DNA of 64,000 bases, from assembly GCF_001942335.1 (NCBI RefSeq), contig NZ_MKKH01000077.1, positions 52,936-116,935 on the forward strand, in the 5' to 3' direction. Under the pieces are notes generated by a model. The model did not search any database. It had not been told where the DNA came from and saw only the letters and a list, made by a program, of their open reading frames with translations. Position 1 is the stretch's first letter. Each line of letters opens with the position of its first letter. Positions 34,347 to 43,228 of the stretch are shown here, one piece after another. The stretch comes from Cellulosimicrobium sp. CUA-896 (GTDB lineage Bacteria; Actinomycetota; Actinomycetes; Actinomycetales; Cellulomonadaceae). The translations under genes and the position numbers were made by a program.

Positions 34347-35210
34347 ATGAAGATCCTCGTCCTCGGCGGCACCGGGCACGTCGGGGCGCGGCTCACCGTC
34401 CGCCTCGCCGCGCTCGGCCACGAGACGGTCGCGGCGTCACGCACGAGCGGGGTCGACGCCGTCACCGGGGAAGGCCTCGGAGCGGCGATGGCCGGCGTCG
34501 ACGTCGTCGTCGACGTGCTCGACACAGTCGACACGGACGTCGCGGCCGCGACCGCGTTCTTCCGCGGCACGACCGAGCGCGTCCTCGCCGCCGAGCACAC
34601 CACCGGCGTGCACCACCACGTCCTGCTCTCCGTGCTCGGGGCGGACCGCGCGCTCGCGAACGGGTACCACGCCGGGAAGGTCGCGCAGGAGGAGGCGGTC
34701 CGCGACGGCGGCATCCCCTTCACCATCGTCCGCGCCACCCAGTTCCACGACGCCGTCCTCACGATCGCGGACGCGCTCACGAGCGACGGCGTCGTCCGCG
34801 CACCCGGCATGCTCCTCCAGCCGGTGGACGTCGACGACGTCGTCGACCTTCTCACCGAGGTCGCGACCGCGGAACCGGCGTACGACACCGTCGACCTCGC
34901 CGGACCGGACCGGTACCGCCTCGACGAGCTCCTCCGAGCGACGCTCGCCGCCGCCGCCGACGGCCGCGAGGTCGTCACCACCGCCGGGCTGGCCCTTGGC
35001 GCCGACGCTGCCGACTCCCTGCTCCCGCTGGGTGCGCACCGCACGGCGCCCGGCCCTTCCCCACCCCCGTGCCGCGAGCGGACCGGTAGCCGCAGCGTCC
35101 ACCGCGCACGCTCCGGCGATCTCGTCGCGGTGCTCCCTCACACGTCGACCCGCCACGTCGTCAGTGCACCGAGGGCGCACGTCGAGCGCCAGGACGAGGA
35201 GACGATATGA
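34347..35210 (+). CDS. NAD(P)-binding SDR/NmrA-like protein (possible frame break near 35050)
   Basis: ATG at 34347 (GGGGAAAGG upstream). Atypical SDR: ILVLGGTGHVGARLTVRLAALGHE, HHVLLSVLGADRALANGYHAGKVAQEEAVRDGGIPFTIVRATQFHD, then PVDVDDVVDLLTEVA. It is 288 residues as written, ending in an ATGA overlap with the paralogue. However, the tail after HRTAP is unlike the family; one missing base near 35050 would give PFPTPVPRADR and a stop at 35089, with 247 residues, close to the paralogue's 251. It belongs with the ECF41 sigma factor upstream. The substrate is unknown. Confidence 0.85.
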   Translation: MKILVLGGTGHVGARLTVRLAALGHETVAASRTSGVDAVTGEGLGAAMAGVDVVVDVLDTVDTDVAAATAFFRGTTERVLAAEHTTGVHHHVLLSVLGADRALANGYHAGKVAQEEAVRDGGIPFTIVRATQFHDAVLTIADALTSDGVVRAPGMLLQPVDVDDVVDLLTEVATAEPAYDTVDLAGPDRYRLDELLRATLAAAADGREVVTTAGLALGADAADSLLPLGAHRTAPGPSPPPCRERTGSRSVHRARSGDLVAVLPHTSTRHVVSAPRAHVERQDEETI

Positions 35211-35962
35211 AGATCGCCGTCGCCGGTGGCACGGGAACCGTCGGGAAGCACGTCGTGCACGCAGCGCGAGAACGAGGGCACGACGTCGTCGTCCTCTCGC
35301 GCGAGCACGGCGTCGACGTGCACGGGAACGTCGGCATCACCGCGTCGATCGACGGTGCCGACGCGGTGATCGACGTCCTCAACACCACGACGCTCTCGAC
35401 CAAGGTCGCCAGGGCGTTCTTCTCCACGGCCACGACGAACCTCCTCGCCGCCGAGGCGCAGGTCGACACCGCGCACCACGTCGTGCTCTCCATCGTCGGC
35501 ATCGACGAGATCGACACGTCGTACTACGCCGGGAAGATCGCGCAGGAGCGCCTCGTCCGCGGCTCGGACGTCCCGCACACCGTCGCGCGGGCCGCGCAGT
35601 TCCACGAGTTCGCCGAGCAGATCGCCTCCCAGACGACGCTGGGCCCGCTCACCGTGGCACCGCGCACCCTCTCCCGCCCTGTCGCCGCGCGGGAGGTCGG
35701 CGCCCATCTCGTCAGCGTCGCGGAGTCCGAGCCCGGGGGGCGAGCCCCAGACCTGGTCGGGCCGGAGGACGACACGCTCGCCGGCATGATCCGCCGCATG
35801 TACGCCCACGACCGGACGTCCCGCCGCGTCCTCGACGTCCGCTTCCCGGGTGCCTACGGCACGGGCCTCGCCTCCGGCGCCCTCCGGGGAGGGCAGGGCC
35901 CGCAGCGAGTCGCCGGCACGACGTTCGACCAGTGGCTCGAGTCCCCCGACCACCACGGCTGA
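35207..35962 (+). CDS. NAD(P)-binding SDR/NmrA-like protein (second copy)
   Basis: 251 residues, ATG at 35207 with GAGGAGACG just upstream. IAVAGGTGTVGKHVVHAARERGHD is the cofactor loop; HHVVLSIVGIDEIDTSYYAGKIAQERLV and VARAAQFHEFAEQI parallel the upstream paralogue, indicating tandem duplication. It lacks the classical YxxxK dyad but has YYAGK at the equivalent place. The stop codon is the end of the first unit of a 17-base tandem repeat. It is likely part of the ECF41 regulon; its role is redox-linked but unproven. Confidence 0.9.
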   Translation: MKIAVAGGTGTVGKHVVHAARERGHDVVVLSREHGVDVHGNVGITASIDGADAVIDVLNTTTLSTKVARAFFSTATTNLLAAEAQVDTAHHVVLSIVGIDEIDTSYYAGKIAQERLVRGSDVPHTVARAAQFHEFAEQIASQTTLGPLTVAPRTLSRPVAAREVGAHLVSVAESEPGGRAPDLVGPEDDTLAGMIRRMYAHDRTSRRVLDVRFPGAYGTGLASGALRGGQGPQRVAGTTFDQWLESPDHHG

Positions 35963-36012
35963 ACGACCACCACGGCTGAACGACCACCACGGCTGAACGA
36001 CCACCACGAGCG
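35948..36012 (+). repeat. 17-base tandem repeat spanning a stop codon
   Basis: GACCACCACGGCTGAAC is present three times exactly (35948-35964, 35965-35981, 35982-35998), followed by a partial copy to 36012. The first unit encodes the final DHHG and stop of the SDR gene. Later units carry the same stop in each frame, so readthrough would soon meet another. Confidence 0.9.
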
Positions 36013-36023
36013 AGGAGAACCCC

Positions 36024-36485
36024 ATGGAACACCCGCGACCCGCTCGAGACCGGATCGGTCTGCTGCAGACCGTCGGGCTCGTCGGCACGATCGTCATCGC
36101 CCTCGGAGTGGGCGTGTGGGCGTACGTCCTGCCGCGCGAGTTCTACGACCACTTCCCCTCGCTCCTCGGCGAGTGGATCTCCCAGGACGGCCCGTACAAC
36201 GAGCACCTGATCCGCGACCACGGAGCGCAGTACCTCGCCCTCGGGGCCGCCAGCGTCGCCGCCCTGTTCTGGCGGTCGCAGCCGCTGTACCGCGTGCTCG
36301 GCATCGCCTGGGGCAGCTTCGGCGTCCTGCACGTCGCCTACCACGTCACGCACCTCGGGCACATGAGCACCACGGACGCCGTCGCCCAGATGGTCGTCCT
36401 GACGGTCGCCGCGGTGCTCGGCATCATGATCGCGGTCCCCCCGAGAACCCGGGAACCGCAGGAGGACCACGCGCTTCGCGCCTGA
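36024..36485 (+). CDS. Small four-span membrane protein
   Basis: 153 residues from the ATG at 36024 (GAGGAG eight bases upstream). Spans: VGLVGTIVIALGVGVWAYVLP, QYLALGAASVAALFW, VLGIAWGSFGVLHVAYHVTHL and AVAQMVVLTVAAVLGIMIAV. The loop after the first span is FYDHFPSLLGEWISQDGPYNEHLIRDHGA, conserved-looking and His/Asp-rich; HVAYHVTHLGHM adds further histidines. The arrangement is familiar from unnamed actinobacterial membrane proteins near ECF sigma factors. Function unknown; part of the sigJ gene run. Confidence 0.85.
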   Translation: MEHPRPARDRIGLLQTVGLVGTIVIALGVGVWAYVLPREFYDHFPSLLGEWISQDGPYNEHLIRDHGAQYLALGAASVAALFWRSQPLYRVLGIAWGSFGVLHVAYHVTHLGHMSTTDAVAQMVVLTVAAVLGIMIAVPPRTREPQEDHALRA

Positions 36486-36570
36486 GCCTGGCGTCGCCGC
36501 CCGTTCATCACCCTCTCGGCCTGGTCGCACACCACGTCGCGGACGGGACACCACGATCGGAGAGAACTGC

Positions 36571-37995
36571 ATGCCCGAGAGCGTCGACGGAGCGACGAGA
36601 CCGGTCACGTCGCTCGTCCTGGGGTGCGTCGGCATCCTCACCGCCTACCTGCCCGTCGTCGGCGTACCCGTCATCCTCGGCGAGATCGGCACGGCGACCG
36701 GCGCCTCGACGGCAGAGCTGCAGTGGGTGACCGCCTCGGGGCTGCTCGCGCTCGCCGCCGCCGTGCTCCCGAGCGGAGTTCTCGGGCACCGGCTCGGACG
36801 GCACGTCGTCCTCGTGGCGGGGCTGGCGCTCGTCCTCCTCGGCGCCGTCGTCGGCGTCGTCGCGGGGCTGGTCCCCGCGGAGGTCGCGCTCGGATGGCTG
36901 TACACCGGTCAGGTCGTCATCGGGCTCGGCGGCGGAGCGCTCCTGACCTCGACGCTCGCCGTCGTCAGCGACGCCGCGACGACGCACCACCGGCGTGGCC
37001 TGTACATCCCGCTCTGGGCGAGCTCGCTGGTCGTCGGGTCCGGCCTCGGACCGTTCGTCTCCGGCGCGGTCGCGACGTTCACCACCTGGGGCTGGACCTT
37101 CCTCCCGCTGGCCGTCGTCGCGGCGGGGGCGCTGGCCCTCGCCGTCGCCGTCGCACCTCCCGCACGGACGCCGCGGACGATGCGGCAGGGGATCGACCTG
37201 CCAGGACAGCTGACGTCGGCGGCCGCCGTGACGGCGCTCGTCTACACGATCATCCAGGCACCCACCACCGGATGGGCGTCCACCCCGACCGTCGTGAGCG
37301 GCGGTGCGTCGGTCCTGCTCGTCGCGGCCTTCGTCGCGGTCGAGGCCCGGGCGGTCTCGCCGATCGTCCCGCTCCGGCTCTTCCGCTCACCAGGTTTCGT
37401 CGTCGCCGCGCTCGCGGCGACGAGCATCCTGTTCGCCATCGTCGGCATCGCCTTCGTGCTCACCCTGTATCTCAGCGGGCACCAGCACCTCAGCGTCCTC
37501 GGCGTCGCGGACCGTATCGGGTTCCTCTACCTGTTCGCCGCGCTGACCGGGCCGGTCGTCGGGTACGCGCACCGGTACGTCGCGATGTCCACCGTGCTCG
37601 TCACCGGGCTCGCGATCTCGGCGCTCGGCGTCGGTCTGCTCGCCGCCGTCCCCGCGGAGGCCGGTCTGGTCGCTCTCGCCTGGCGGCTCAGCCTCACCGG
37701 GATCGGCGTCGGAGCCGTCCTCAGCGTTGTCTCGTCGGTCGCCATCCACTCCGTCCAGAGCGGGGACGCGGGCATGGCGGGCGCGACGAACACGTTGTTC
37801 CGGCAGGTCGGCGCGGCTCTCGGCCCCGCCGTCGCCGGCACGATCTGGACCACTCGGACCACCGGCGGGGGTCCCGCCGTGGAGGGGTTGCACGTCAGCA
37901 TGCTCGCCATCGCCTGGGCCCTCGGCGTGTCCGCCGTGCTGGCCCTGCTGACCTTCGCCACGAGCAGTCGTCGGGCCCGCCTGGCCGGCCGCTGA
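36571..37995 (+). CDS. MFS drug-efflux transporter (DHA2, EmrB/QacA-like)
   Basis: 474 residues with about 14 hydrophobic spans, the DHA2 count. Motif A-like GHRLGRHVVLVAG follows span 2; motif C-like GLGPFVSGAVATFTTWGWTFLP occurs in span 5. WVTASGLLALAAAVLPSGVLG resembles the W-x-x-T motif of this group. It is the last gene of the sigJ-led plus-strand run, convergent with the serine hydrolase. It probably exports a toxic compound or one modified by the SDR proteins; the substrate is not predictable. Confidence 0.92.
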   Translation: MPESVDGATRPVTSLVLGCVGILTAYLPVVGVPVILGEIGTATGASTAELQWVTASGLLALAAAVLPSGVLGHRLGRHVVLVAGLALVLLGAVVGVVAGLVPAEVALGWLYTGQVVIGLGGGALLTSTLAVVSDAATTHHRRGLYIPLWASSLVVGSGLGPFVSGAVATFTTWGWTFLPLAVVAAGALALAVAVAPPARTPRTMRQGIDLPGQLTSAAAVTALVYTIIQAPTTGWASTPTVVSGGASVLLVAAFVAVEARAVSPIVPLRLFRSPGFVVAALAATSILFAIVGIAFVLTLYLSGHQHLSVLGVADRIGFLYLFAALTGPVVGYAHRYVAMSTVLVTGLAISALGVGLLAAVPAEAGLVALAWRLSLTGIGVGAVLSVVSSVAIHSVQSGDAGMAGATNTLFRQVGAALGPAVAGTIWTTRTTGGGPAVEGLHVSMLAIAWALGVSAVLALLTFATSSRRARLAGR

Positions 37996-38003
37996 CCCGC
38001 CGT

Positions 38004-38036
38004 CCCGGGCTCGACGACCCCGGGCGCCGCCCCGGG
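38004..38036. terminator. GC-rich inverted repeats between convergent genes
   Basis: Three CCCGGG palindromes (38004, 38019, 38031) lie in the 42 bases between the MFS stop and the serine hydrolase stop. They could fold as alternate hairpins terminating both strands. There is no T run. Confidence 0.3.
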
Positions 38037-38037
38037 C

Positions 38038-39279
38038 TCAGCGGCCCGTCACGAGCGCGTCGATCCGCCGCACCGGCTCCCACGCACCGTCCTCGGCGTT
38101 CGACACGACGACGACGGTCGTCCCCGGCGCGGCGGCTGGCGGCACGCCGGTGCTGCCGGTGCCCTCGGTGGTGGCGTCCGGGTAGTGGCGCAGGATCGCG
38201 CTGGCGCCGGTGTTGATGCCCTCCTTGTACGCCGAGCGCACGCTCCCGTCGGCGCGGAGCTCGAACTCGAGCCCGAACCCGTAGTGCACCTCGGCGGTGC
38301 GGTCCTCGGGCGCGAGGCCCTCGGCGTCCTTCTCGTCCGTCTCGTCGGTGTCGCCGTCGTCGTGCTTGACCTGCGGCGTGAAGAACGCGCGCGTCAGGTC
38401 GGGCGGGAGCAGGACGCCGTCGCGCGCCGCGCCGAGGAAGCGGGCGAGGTCGGCCGCGGTGACGTGCGCGCCGCCGTCGGGTGAGCCGACGGGCGGGTAG
38501 GAGTAGATGTTCTGCCGCCACCCGAGCACCGGGCCGTTGCCGGTGCGGTCGTCGCTCGCTGCGTCGTCGCCCGCCGTGTCGCCGCGCACGGGCTCCCAGC
38601 CCTCGGCGACGTCCGGCACGGCCTCGTCCATGCGGAAGAACCCGGACGCCGCCATGCCCGCCCGGGCGAAGACGTGCTCGCGGACGTAGTCGCGGTACGT
38701 CTGCCCGGTGGCGGACTCGAGGGCGAGCCCGGCGAGCACGTATCCGACGTTGCAGTACCGGCAGCCTTCGCCGGGCGCGAAGTTCGGCTCCTTGTGGACG
38801 AAGCCGGGGAGGAAGTCGGCGGTGCGCGTCACGGAGTAGTTCGGCCGGTCGACCCACAGCGCCTCGTACGACTCACCGGCCTCCTCGTCCGCGTCGTCGG
38901 CGATGCCCGACGTGTGCGTGAGCAGGTGCCGCAGCGTCACGTCGCGGGGGATCGCGGTGCCGGCGAGGTCGACGTGGTCGTGGACCCGGTCGTCGAGGGC
39001 GAGCGTGCCGGCGCCGACCTGCTGGAGCACCGCGACGGCGGTGAACAGCTTGGTCACGGACGCGACGTCGAACCGCGTCGTCGTGCGCACCGGCACGCCC
39101 CAGCGGCGCGAGGCCACGCCGTATGCGCGCTCGAACACCTCCTCCCCGTGCCGCTCGACGCGGACGACGCCGGAGAAGTCGTCCGCGGCGGCGGCCGCCG
39201 CGAGGTGCCGGTCGAGGGCGTCGAAGGCCTCGGGGGAGGAGGTGTCGAGCGGTGGGTCGGCGGGCACGGACGGGGCCAT
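38038..39279 (-). CDS. Beta-lactamase-related serine hydrolase (class C fold)
   Basis: 413 residues from the ATG at 39279. The nucleophile is Ser in SVTK (FDVASVTKLFTAVAVLQQVG), the SxxK motif; the second motif is Tyr in YCNVGYVLAG; LRHLLTHTSGI is the usual strand-helix signature. No signal peptide is seen, so it is probably a cytoplasmic esterase/peptidase rather than a drug-inactivating beta-lactamase. Two acidic inserts (GDTAGDDAASDDRTG and DDGDTDETDEKDAEG) are unusual. It lies ten bases after the GT9 gene and may be the last gene of the heptose operon. Confidence 0.9.
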   Translation of the reverse strand: MAPSVPADPPLDTSSPEAFDALDRHLAAAAAADDFSGVVRVERHGEEVFERAYGVASRRWGVPVRTTTRFDVASVTKLFTAVAVLQQVGAGTLALDDRVHDHVDLAGTAIPRDVTLRHLLTHTSGIADDADEEAGESYEALWVDRPNYSVTRTADFLPGFVHKEPNFAPGEGCRYCNVGYVLAGLALESATGQTYRDYVREHVFARAGMAASGFFRMDEAVPDVAEGWEPVRGDTAGDDAASDDRTGNGPVLGWRQNIYSYPPVGSPDGGAHVTAADLARFLGAARDGVLLPPDLTRAFFTPQVKHDDGDTDETDEKDAEGLAPEDRTAEVHYGFGLEFELRADGSVRSAYKEGINTGASAILRHYPDATTEGTGSTGVPPAAAPGTTVVVVSNAEDGAWEPVRRIDALVTGR

Positions 39280-39289
39280 GCCGTCGACC

Positions 39290-40392
39290 CTAGGCGTCGG
39301 CGTCGGCCCCCGTCAGGAGGTTTTCCGCCGCGGCGACCACCTCGTCGACGGTCGCGCGCTCGAGCGCCGGGTCGACGTCGTCGGCGTGCGGGTCGCCGAG
39401 GTAGGTGACGTCGCCGCCCTGCGGCACGGGCTCGTCGCCGTGCCAGACGACGACGTGCCGCTCCGGGTCGATCGCCGGCCCCCACAGCGTGGGCGGCGTC
39501 GGGCCGAACAGCACGACCGACGGCGTGCCGTACGCGGTGGCGAGGTGCGCCACGCCCGTGTCCCCGGACACGACGAGCCGGGCCGTCGCGACGACGTCCG
39601 CGAGCGCGGGCAGGTCGAGCGTGCCGGACGCGTCGCTCACCGAGCCGCCGGGCGACAGGTCGTCCCCGGCACCGGCGTCCGCGACGACCTGCGCGCACAG
39701 CTCGCGCTCGGCAGGCCCTCCCGTGACGACGACGTCGTGCCCCGCGTCCGCGAGCCGGCGCACCACGGCGGCGAACCGGTCGGCGGGCCAGCGCCGCGAC
39801 CCCGACGCCGCGCCGGGGTGCACGACCACGTGCTCGCCGCGCGAGGCCGGGGCCTCGACGCGCAGGTCCTCGCGCGCGCAGCGCCCGCCCGCCCACGTGA
39901 GGAGGCGGCACCAGCGGTCGACCTCGTGCTCGTCGGCGTCCCAGTCGAGCCCGGGCACCATGGCCTCGTCGGACCGGAACGCCACGAGCAGGTCCGGCTC
40001 GGTCTCGAGGAGGATCCGGTGGCTCTCGGGGCGCTGCCGTGGAGGTTGACGGCGATGTGCCCGACAGGCGCCCCGCCCGTCACGGCCTCGGCCTCCTCGC
40101 CCCAGTGCAGCGGCTCGAGGCCGGTCGTCGGCACGACGCCGTCGACGAGCCCGAGACCCTGGAGCCACGCCCCGACCTCGCTCGGCGCGGCGAGCAGCAC
40201 GCGCCGGCCGGGCCACGCGCGCCGGACGCCGCGCAGCGCCGGGATCGCGGTCACGGCGTCGCCGAGCCCGAGCGCGCGCAGCACGAGGACCGTGCCCTCG
40301 TCCTCGCCCTCGACGACCGCCGGCAGGTCGGGCGCGAGCTCGCTCGCGCCGTCGCCGGTCACGTCCTCCGGTCCCGTCACGCCCTCGCTCAC
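39290..40392 (-). CDS. GT9-family glycosyltransferase, heptosyltransferase-like (frame broken near 40025)
   Basis: The GTG at 40392 overlaps the SDR stop (GTGA). N-domain: TVLVLRALGLGDAVTAIPALRGVRRAWPGRRVLL, then HIAVNLHG. C-domain: HVVVHPGAASGSRRWPADRFAAVVRRLADAGHDVVVTGGPAE, VVSGDTGVAHLATAYGTPSVVLFGPTPP, the nucleotide-binding part of GT-B heptosyltransferases (WaaC/WaaF type). The frame breaks after NLHGSAPR; one missing base restores about 367 residues. It would transfer the heptose made by enzymes of the same operon, using ADP- or another NDP-heptose as donor. The acceptor is unknown. Confidence 0.87.
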
Positions 40393-41126
40393 GGCCACGA
40401 CGTCTCGCCGGAGGCCATGACGAGCATCTCGCGGATCTCGCACCCGACCGGCTGGCGCAGCGCGGTGATCACCGCCTGCGCGGTCGCGCGCGGGTCGTTG
40501 AGGTCGGCGTCCGGGCCGGGCTTGTACTGCTCGGTGCGGCCGTCGAAGAACGCGGTGCGCATGCCGCCGGGCACGAGGCACGTCACGCCGACGGTCCCCG
40601 CGGTCTCGGCCGCGAGCGCCTGGGAGAACCCGCGCACGGCGAACTTGGACGAGCAGTAGGCGGTGGCGTCGGAGACGCCCTTGAGCCCGAGCGTGGACGC
40701 GACGGTCACGACGGTGCCGCGCCGCTCGGCGAGGTGCGGCAGCGCGGCGCGCACGACGGAGACGGTGCCGAACAGGTTGACCTGGACGACGCGCTCCCAG
40801 GTGGCGGGGTCGATCTCGTCGAGGCGTCCGCACGCGTCGGTCCCGGCAGCGGTGACGACGGCGTCGGGCGGCCCCACCTCGACGGCGAGGCGCTCGACGG
40901 CGGCGGCGGCCGCGGCGGAGTCGGACAGGTCCACGATCGCGTGCAGGCCGCCGTTCGCGGGCGCGACGCGGTCGAGGACGACGGGCTTGCCGCCGGCGGC
41001 GGTCACCGCCTCGACGACGGCGGCGCCGAGGCCGCTCGCGCCGCCCGTGACGTACACGGTGCCGACCTCGCGGGGTACGGGCGCCGGGGAGTCGGCGGGC
41101 TGCTGGAACGTGGTGGGAGAGGTCAT
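40389..41126 (-). CDS. Classical short-chain dehydrogenase/reductase
   Basis: 245 residues; the ATG at 41126 overlaps the upstream heptose gene stop (ATGA). TGGASGLGAAVVEAV cofactor loop, NNAG-equivalent TAAGTDACG, Ser in VASTLGLKG and catalytic Tyr/Lys in YCSSKFAVRGF. A Pro/Gln-rich lead of 20 residues precedes the fold. It is classical in type, so it is not the ADP-heptose 6-epimerase HldD, which is an extended SDR. It may oxidise or reduce a sugar intermediate of this operon. Confidence 0.9.
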   Translation of the reverse strand: MTSPTTFQQPADSPAPVPREVGTVYVTGGASGLGAAVVEAVTAAGGKPVVLDRVAPANGGLHAIVDLSDSAAAAAAVERLAVEVGPPDAVVTAAGTDACGRLDEIDPATWERVVQVNLFGTVSVVRAALPHLAERRGTVVTVASTLGLKGVSDATAYCSSKFAVRGFSQALAAETAGTVGVTCLVPGGMRTAFFDGRTEQYKPGPDADLNDPRATAQAVITALRQPVGCEIREMLVMASGETSWP

Positions 41127-43228
41127 GCGGTGGTCTCCTTCGCGGTGGTGGGGGAGGGAGCTGGGGGGGCGTACTGCCCGGAGCGCTCGAGGATCGACGT
41201 CGTGGACCGTCCGGCGACGAACGGCAGGACGACGACGCGCCCGCCGTGGCGGCGCACGACCTCGGCCTCGGGCAGCGTGTCCTCGGTGTAGTCGCCGCCC
41301 TTGGCCCACACGTCGGGGCGCAGGCGGTCGAGGGCGGCGCGCGGGTCGTCCTCGTCGAAGACGACGACCTCGCTCACGCAGTCGAGCGCGGCGAGCACGC
41401 GGGCGCGGTCGGCCTGCGTGACGACGGGGCGGTCCGGTCCCTTGAGGCGGCGCACGGACGCGTCGCCGTTGAGCAGGACGACGAGGTGGTCGCCGAGGCG
41501 GGCCGCGGCCTCGAGCGTCGCGACGTGGCCGGCGTGGAGGATGTCGAAGCACCCGCCGGTCGCGACGACCGTGCCGCCGCGACCGCGCAGGCGGGCCGCG
41601 ACCTCCTCGGGCGTGGCGGTGCCGGGGCGCCCGTCGGCGGCGTCCTGGCCGTCGGCAGCGCCCCGGTCGTCCGCGCGACGGCGGTAGCCCTCGGCGCCGC
41701 CGGCCGCGACCCACGCGGACGCGGCGTCGACGGCGCGGGCGACGCGTCGACGAGCGAGGCGCCGCGCGCGAGCTCGCACGCCGCGGTCGAGGCGAAGCGG
41801 TCCCCGGCGCCGCACGGGTCGCCCGCGACGGCGGTCGCGGGCACGTACGCCGGCTCGCCGGTCGCGCGGGCCACGAACGCGCCGCGCTCCCCGGCGGTCA
41901 CGCACACCGCGTCGACGTCCCAGCCGCGTGCGAGCGCCTGGGCGAGCCCGCCGACGTCGTCGGGGTCCGCGGCGATGCCGAGCCGGTCCGCGGCGTCGAG
42001 CGCCTCGGCGAGGTTGGGGGTGACGAGCGCCGCCCCGGGCACGGGTGCGCCGCCGCGCGGGTGCGGGTCCCACACGACCGTCGTCGTGCGGGCCGCCTCC
42101 GCGAGCGCGACGCGCAGGGGGCCGTCGTGCGTGGTGCCGGCGCCGTAGTCGGACACGAGGACGACGTCCGCGTCGCCGAGCGTCGCGCGCACGGCCGCCT
42201 CGGGGACGTCGACGGGCCGGGCCGGGCCGCCGTCGTCGACCCGGACGACGGTCTGTCCCGCGGAGCGCACGCGCGTCTTGCGCCGCGTCGTGCCCTCCTG
42301 CGGGACGGGCACGACGCCGAGGTGCGGACGCAGCAGCGCGCGCAGGTCGCGCCCGCGTCGTCGTCGCCGAACGGCGCGACCAGCCGGACGCGCGCGGCGT
42401 CGGCGGCGAGCAGGGCCGTGAGCCCGGCGCCGCCGGGGCTGCGGCGCACGCCGAGCGTGTCGACGACCGGGACCGGGCCGTCGGGGGAGAAGCGCGTGAC
42501 CTGCCCGTCGACGTCGCGGTCGAGGAGCACGTCCCCGACGACGACGACGCGCGGCCGGTCGTCCGCGGGTGTGGGCTCGGCGGCTCGCGGCTGCGCGTGG
42601 GCAGCACCGTCGGCGCCGTCGGCACTGTCGGCGACGGCCTCCGCGGCGGCCTGCCGGTGGCGCACGTGCGCGTCGACCGCCGCGCACAGCGCGTGCACGA
42701 CGACGAGGTGCAGCTCCTGCACCGACGACGTCGACGCGCCCTGCATCGCGAGCGTGTCGTCGCACGCCGCCGACAGGGCGGACTCGCGCGGGCCGGTGAG
42801 CGCCCACGTGGTGAGGCCGAGCTCGCGCGCCGGTGCGCCGCGGCCACGACGTTCTCGCTGCGGCCCGACGTGGACAGCAGCAGCAGCACGTCGCCCGCCC
42901 GCCCGTGCGCGGCGACCTGCCGCGCGTACATCTCGCCGACGCCGTAGTCGTTGACGATCGCGGTGAGGCTGGAGGTCTCGGCGTGCAGGCTGATCGCGGA
43001 CAGCGGCACGCGCTCCCCCTCGAACCGCCCCACGAGCTCGGCCGTGAGGTGCTGGGCCTCCGCGGCGCTGCCGCCGTTGCCCGCGACGAGCAGGCGTCCG
43101 CCCGCCAGCACGACGTCCGCGAGTCTCTCGCCCCACGCGTCGATGCGGCCCGCCTCGGCGAGCAGCAGGTCGAGGCCCTGGTGGAGGTCGTCCGCGTGCG
43201 CACGCAGCCAGTCGCGCGCGGCGCTCAT
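41123..43228 (-). CDS. Fused heptose biosynthesis enzyme: GmhA-like isomerase + HldA kinase + HldC nucleotidyltransferase (three frame breaks)
   Basis: ATG at 43228. Residues about 1-200 are a SIS isomerase: LVAGNGGSAAEAQHLTAELVG, LLLLSTSGRSENVV, SVQELHLVVVHALC, as in phosphoheptose isomerase. After a linker (ADSADGADGAAHAQPRAAE) a PfkB kinase (about 240-530) has RVVVVGDVLLDRDVDG, SPGGAGLTALLAAD and DPCGAGDRFASTAA. The C-terminal cytidylyltransferase fold has GCFDILHAGHVATLEAA. Frames shift at about 42838, 42358 and 41735, each by one missing base; isomerase end and kinase start share one uninterrupted frame, so the fusion is real. Repaired length about 702. It catalyses three of the four activation steps. 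Confidence 0.88.
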   Translation of the reverse strand: MSAARDWLRAHADDLHQGLDLLLAEAGRIDAWGERLADVVLAGGRLLVAGNGGSAAEAQHLTAELVGRFEGERVPLSAISLHAETSSLTAIVNDYGVGEMYARQVAAHGRAGDVLLLLSTSGRSENVVAAAHRRASSASPRGRSPARASPPCRRRATTRSRCRARRRRRCRSCTSSSCTRCARRSTRTCATGRPPRRPSPTVPTAPTVLPTRSREPPSPHPRTTGRASSSSGTCSSTATSTGRSRASPPTARSRSSTRSACAAAPAAPGSRPCSPPTPRASGWSRRSATTTRARPARAAASAPRRRARPAGGHDAAQDARALRGTDRRPGRRRRPGPARRRPRGGRARDARRRGRRPRVRLRRRHHARRPPARRARGGGPHDDGRVGPAPARRRTRARGGARHPQPRRGARRRGPARHRRGPRRRRRARPGARTRLGRRRGVRDRRGARRVRGPRDRRAGVRARDRRRGRPVRRRGPLRLDRGVRARARRLARRRVARAVDAASAWVAAGGAEGYRRRADDRGAADGQDAADGRPGTATPEEVAARLRGRGGTVVATGGCFDILHAGHVATLEAAARLGDHLVVLLNGDASVRRLKGPDRPVVTQADRARVLAALDCVSEVVVFDEDDPRAALDRLRPDVWAKGGDYTEDTLPEAEVVRRHGGRVVVLPFVAGRSTTSILERSGQYAPPAPSPTTAKETTA

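Noticed and set aside
35948..36012. Possible attachment site or CRISPR from 17-base repeats
   Set aside because: Pure head-to-tail duplication without spacers, integrase or tRNA; slippage explains it.
40389..41126. SDR as the missing ADP-heptose epimerase HldD
   Set aside because: It is a classical SDR of 245 residues with YCSSK, whereas HldD is an extended SDR of over 300 residues with a different substrate domain.
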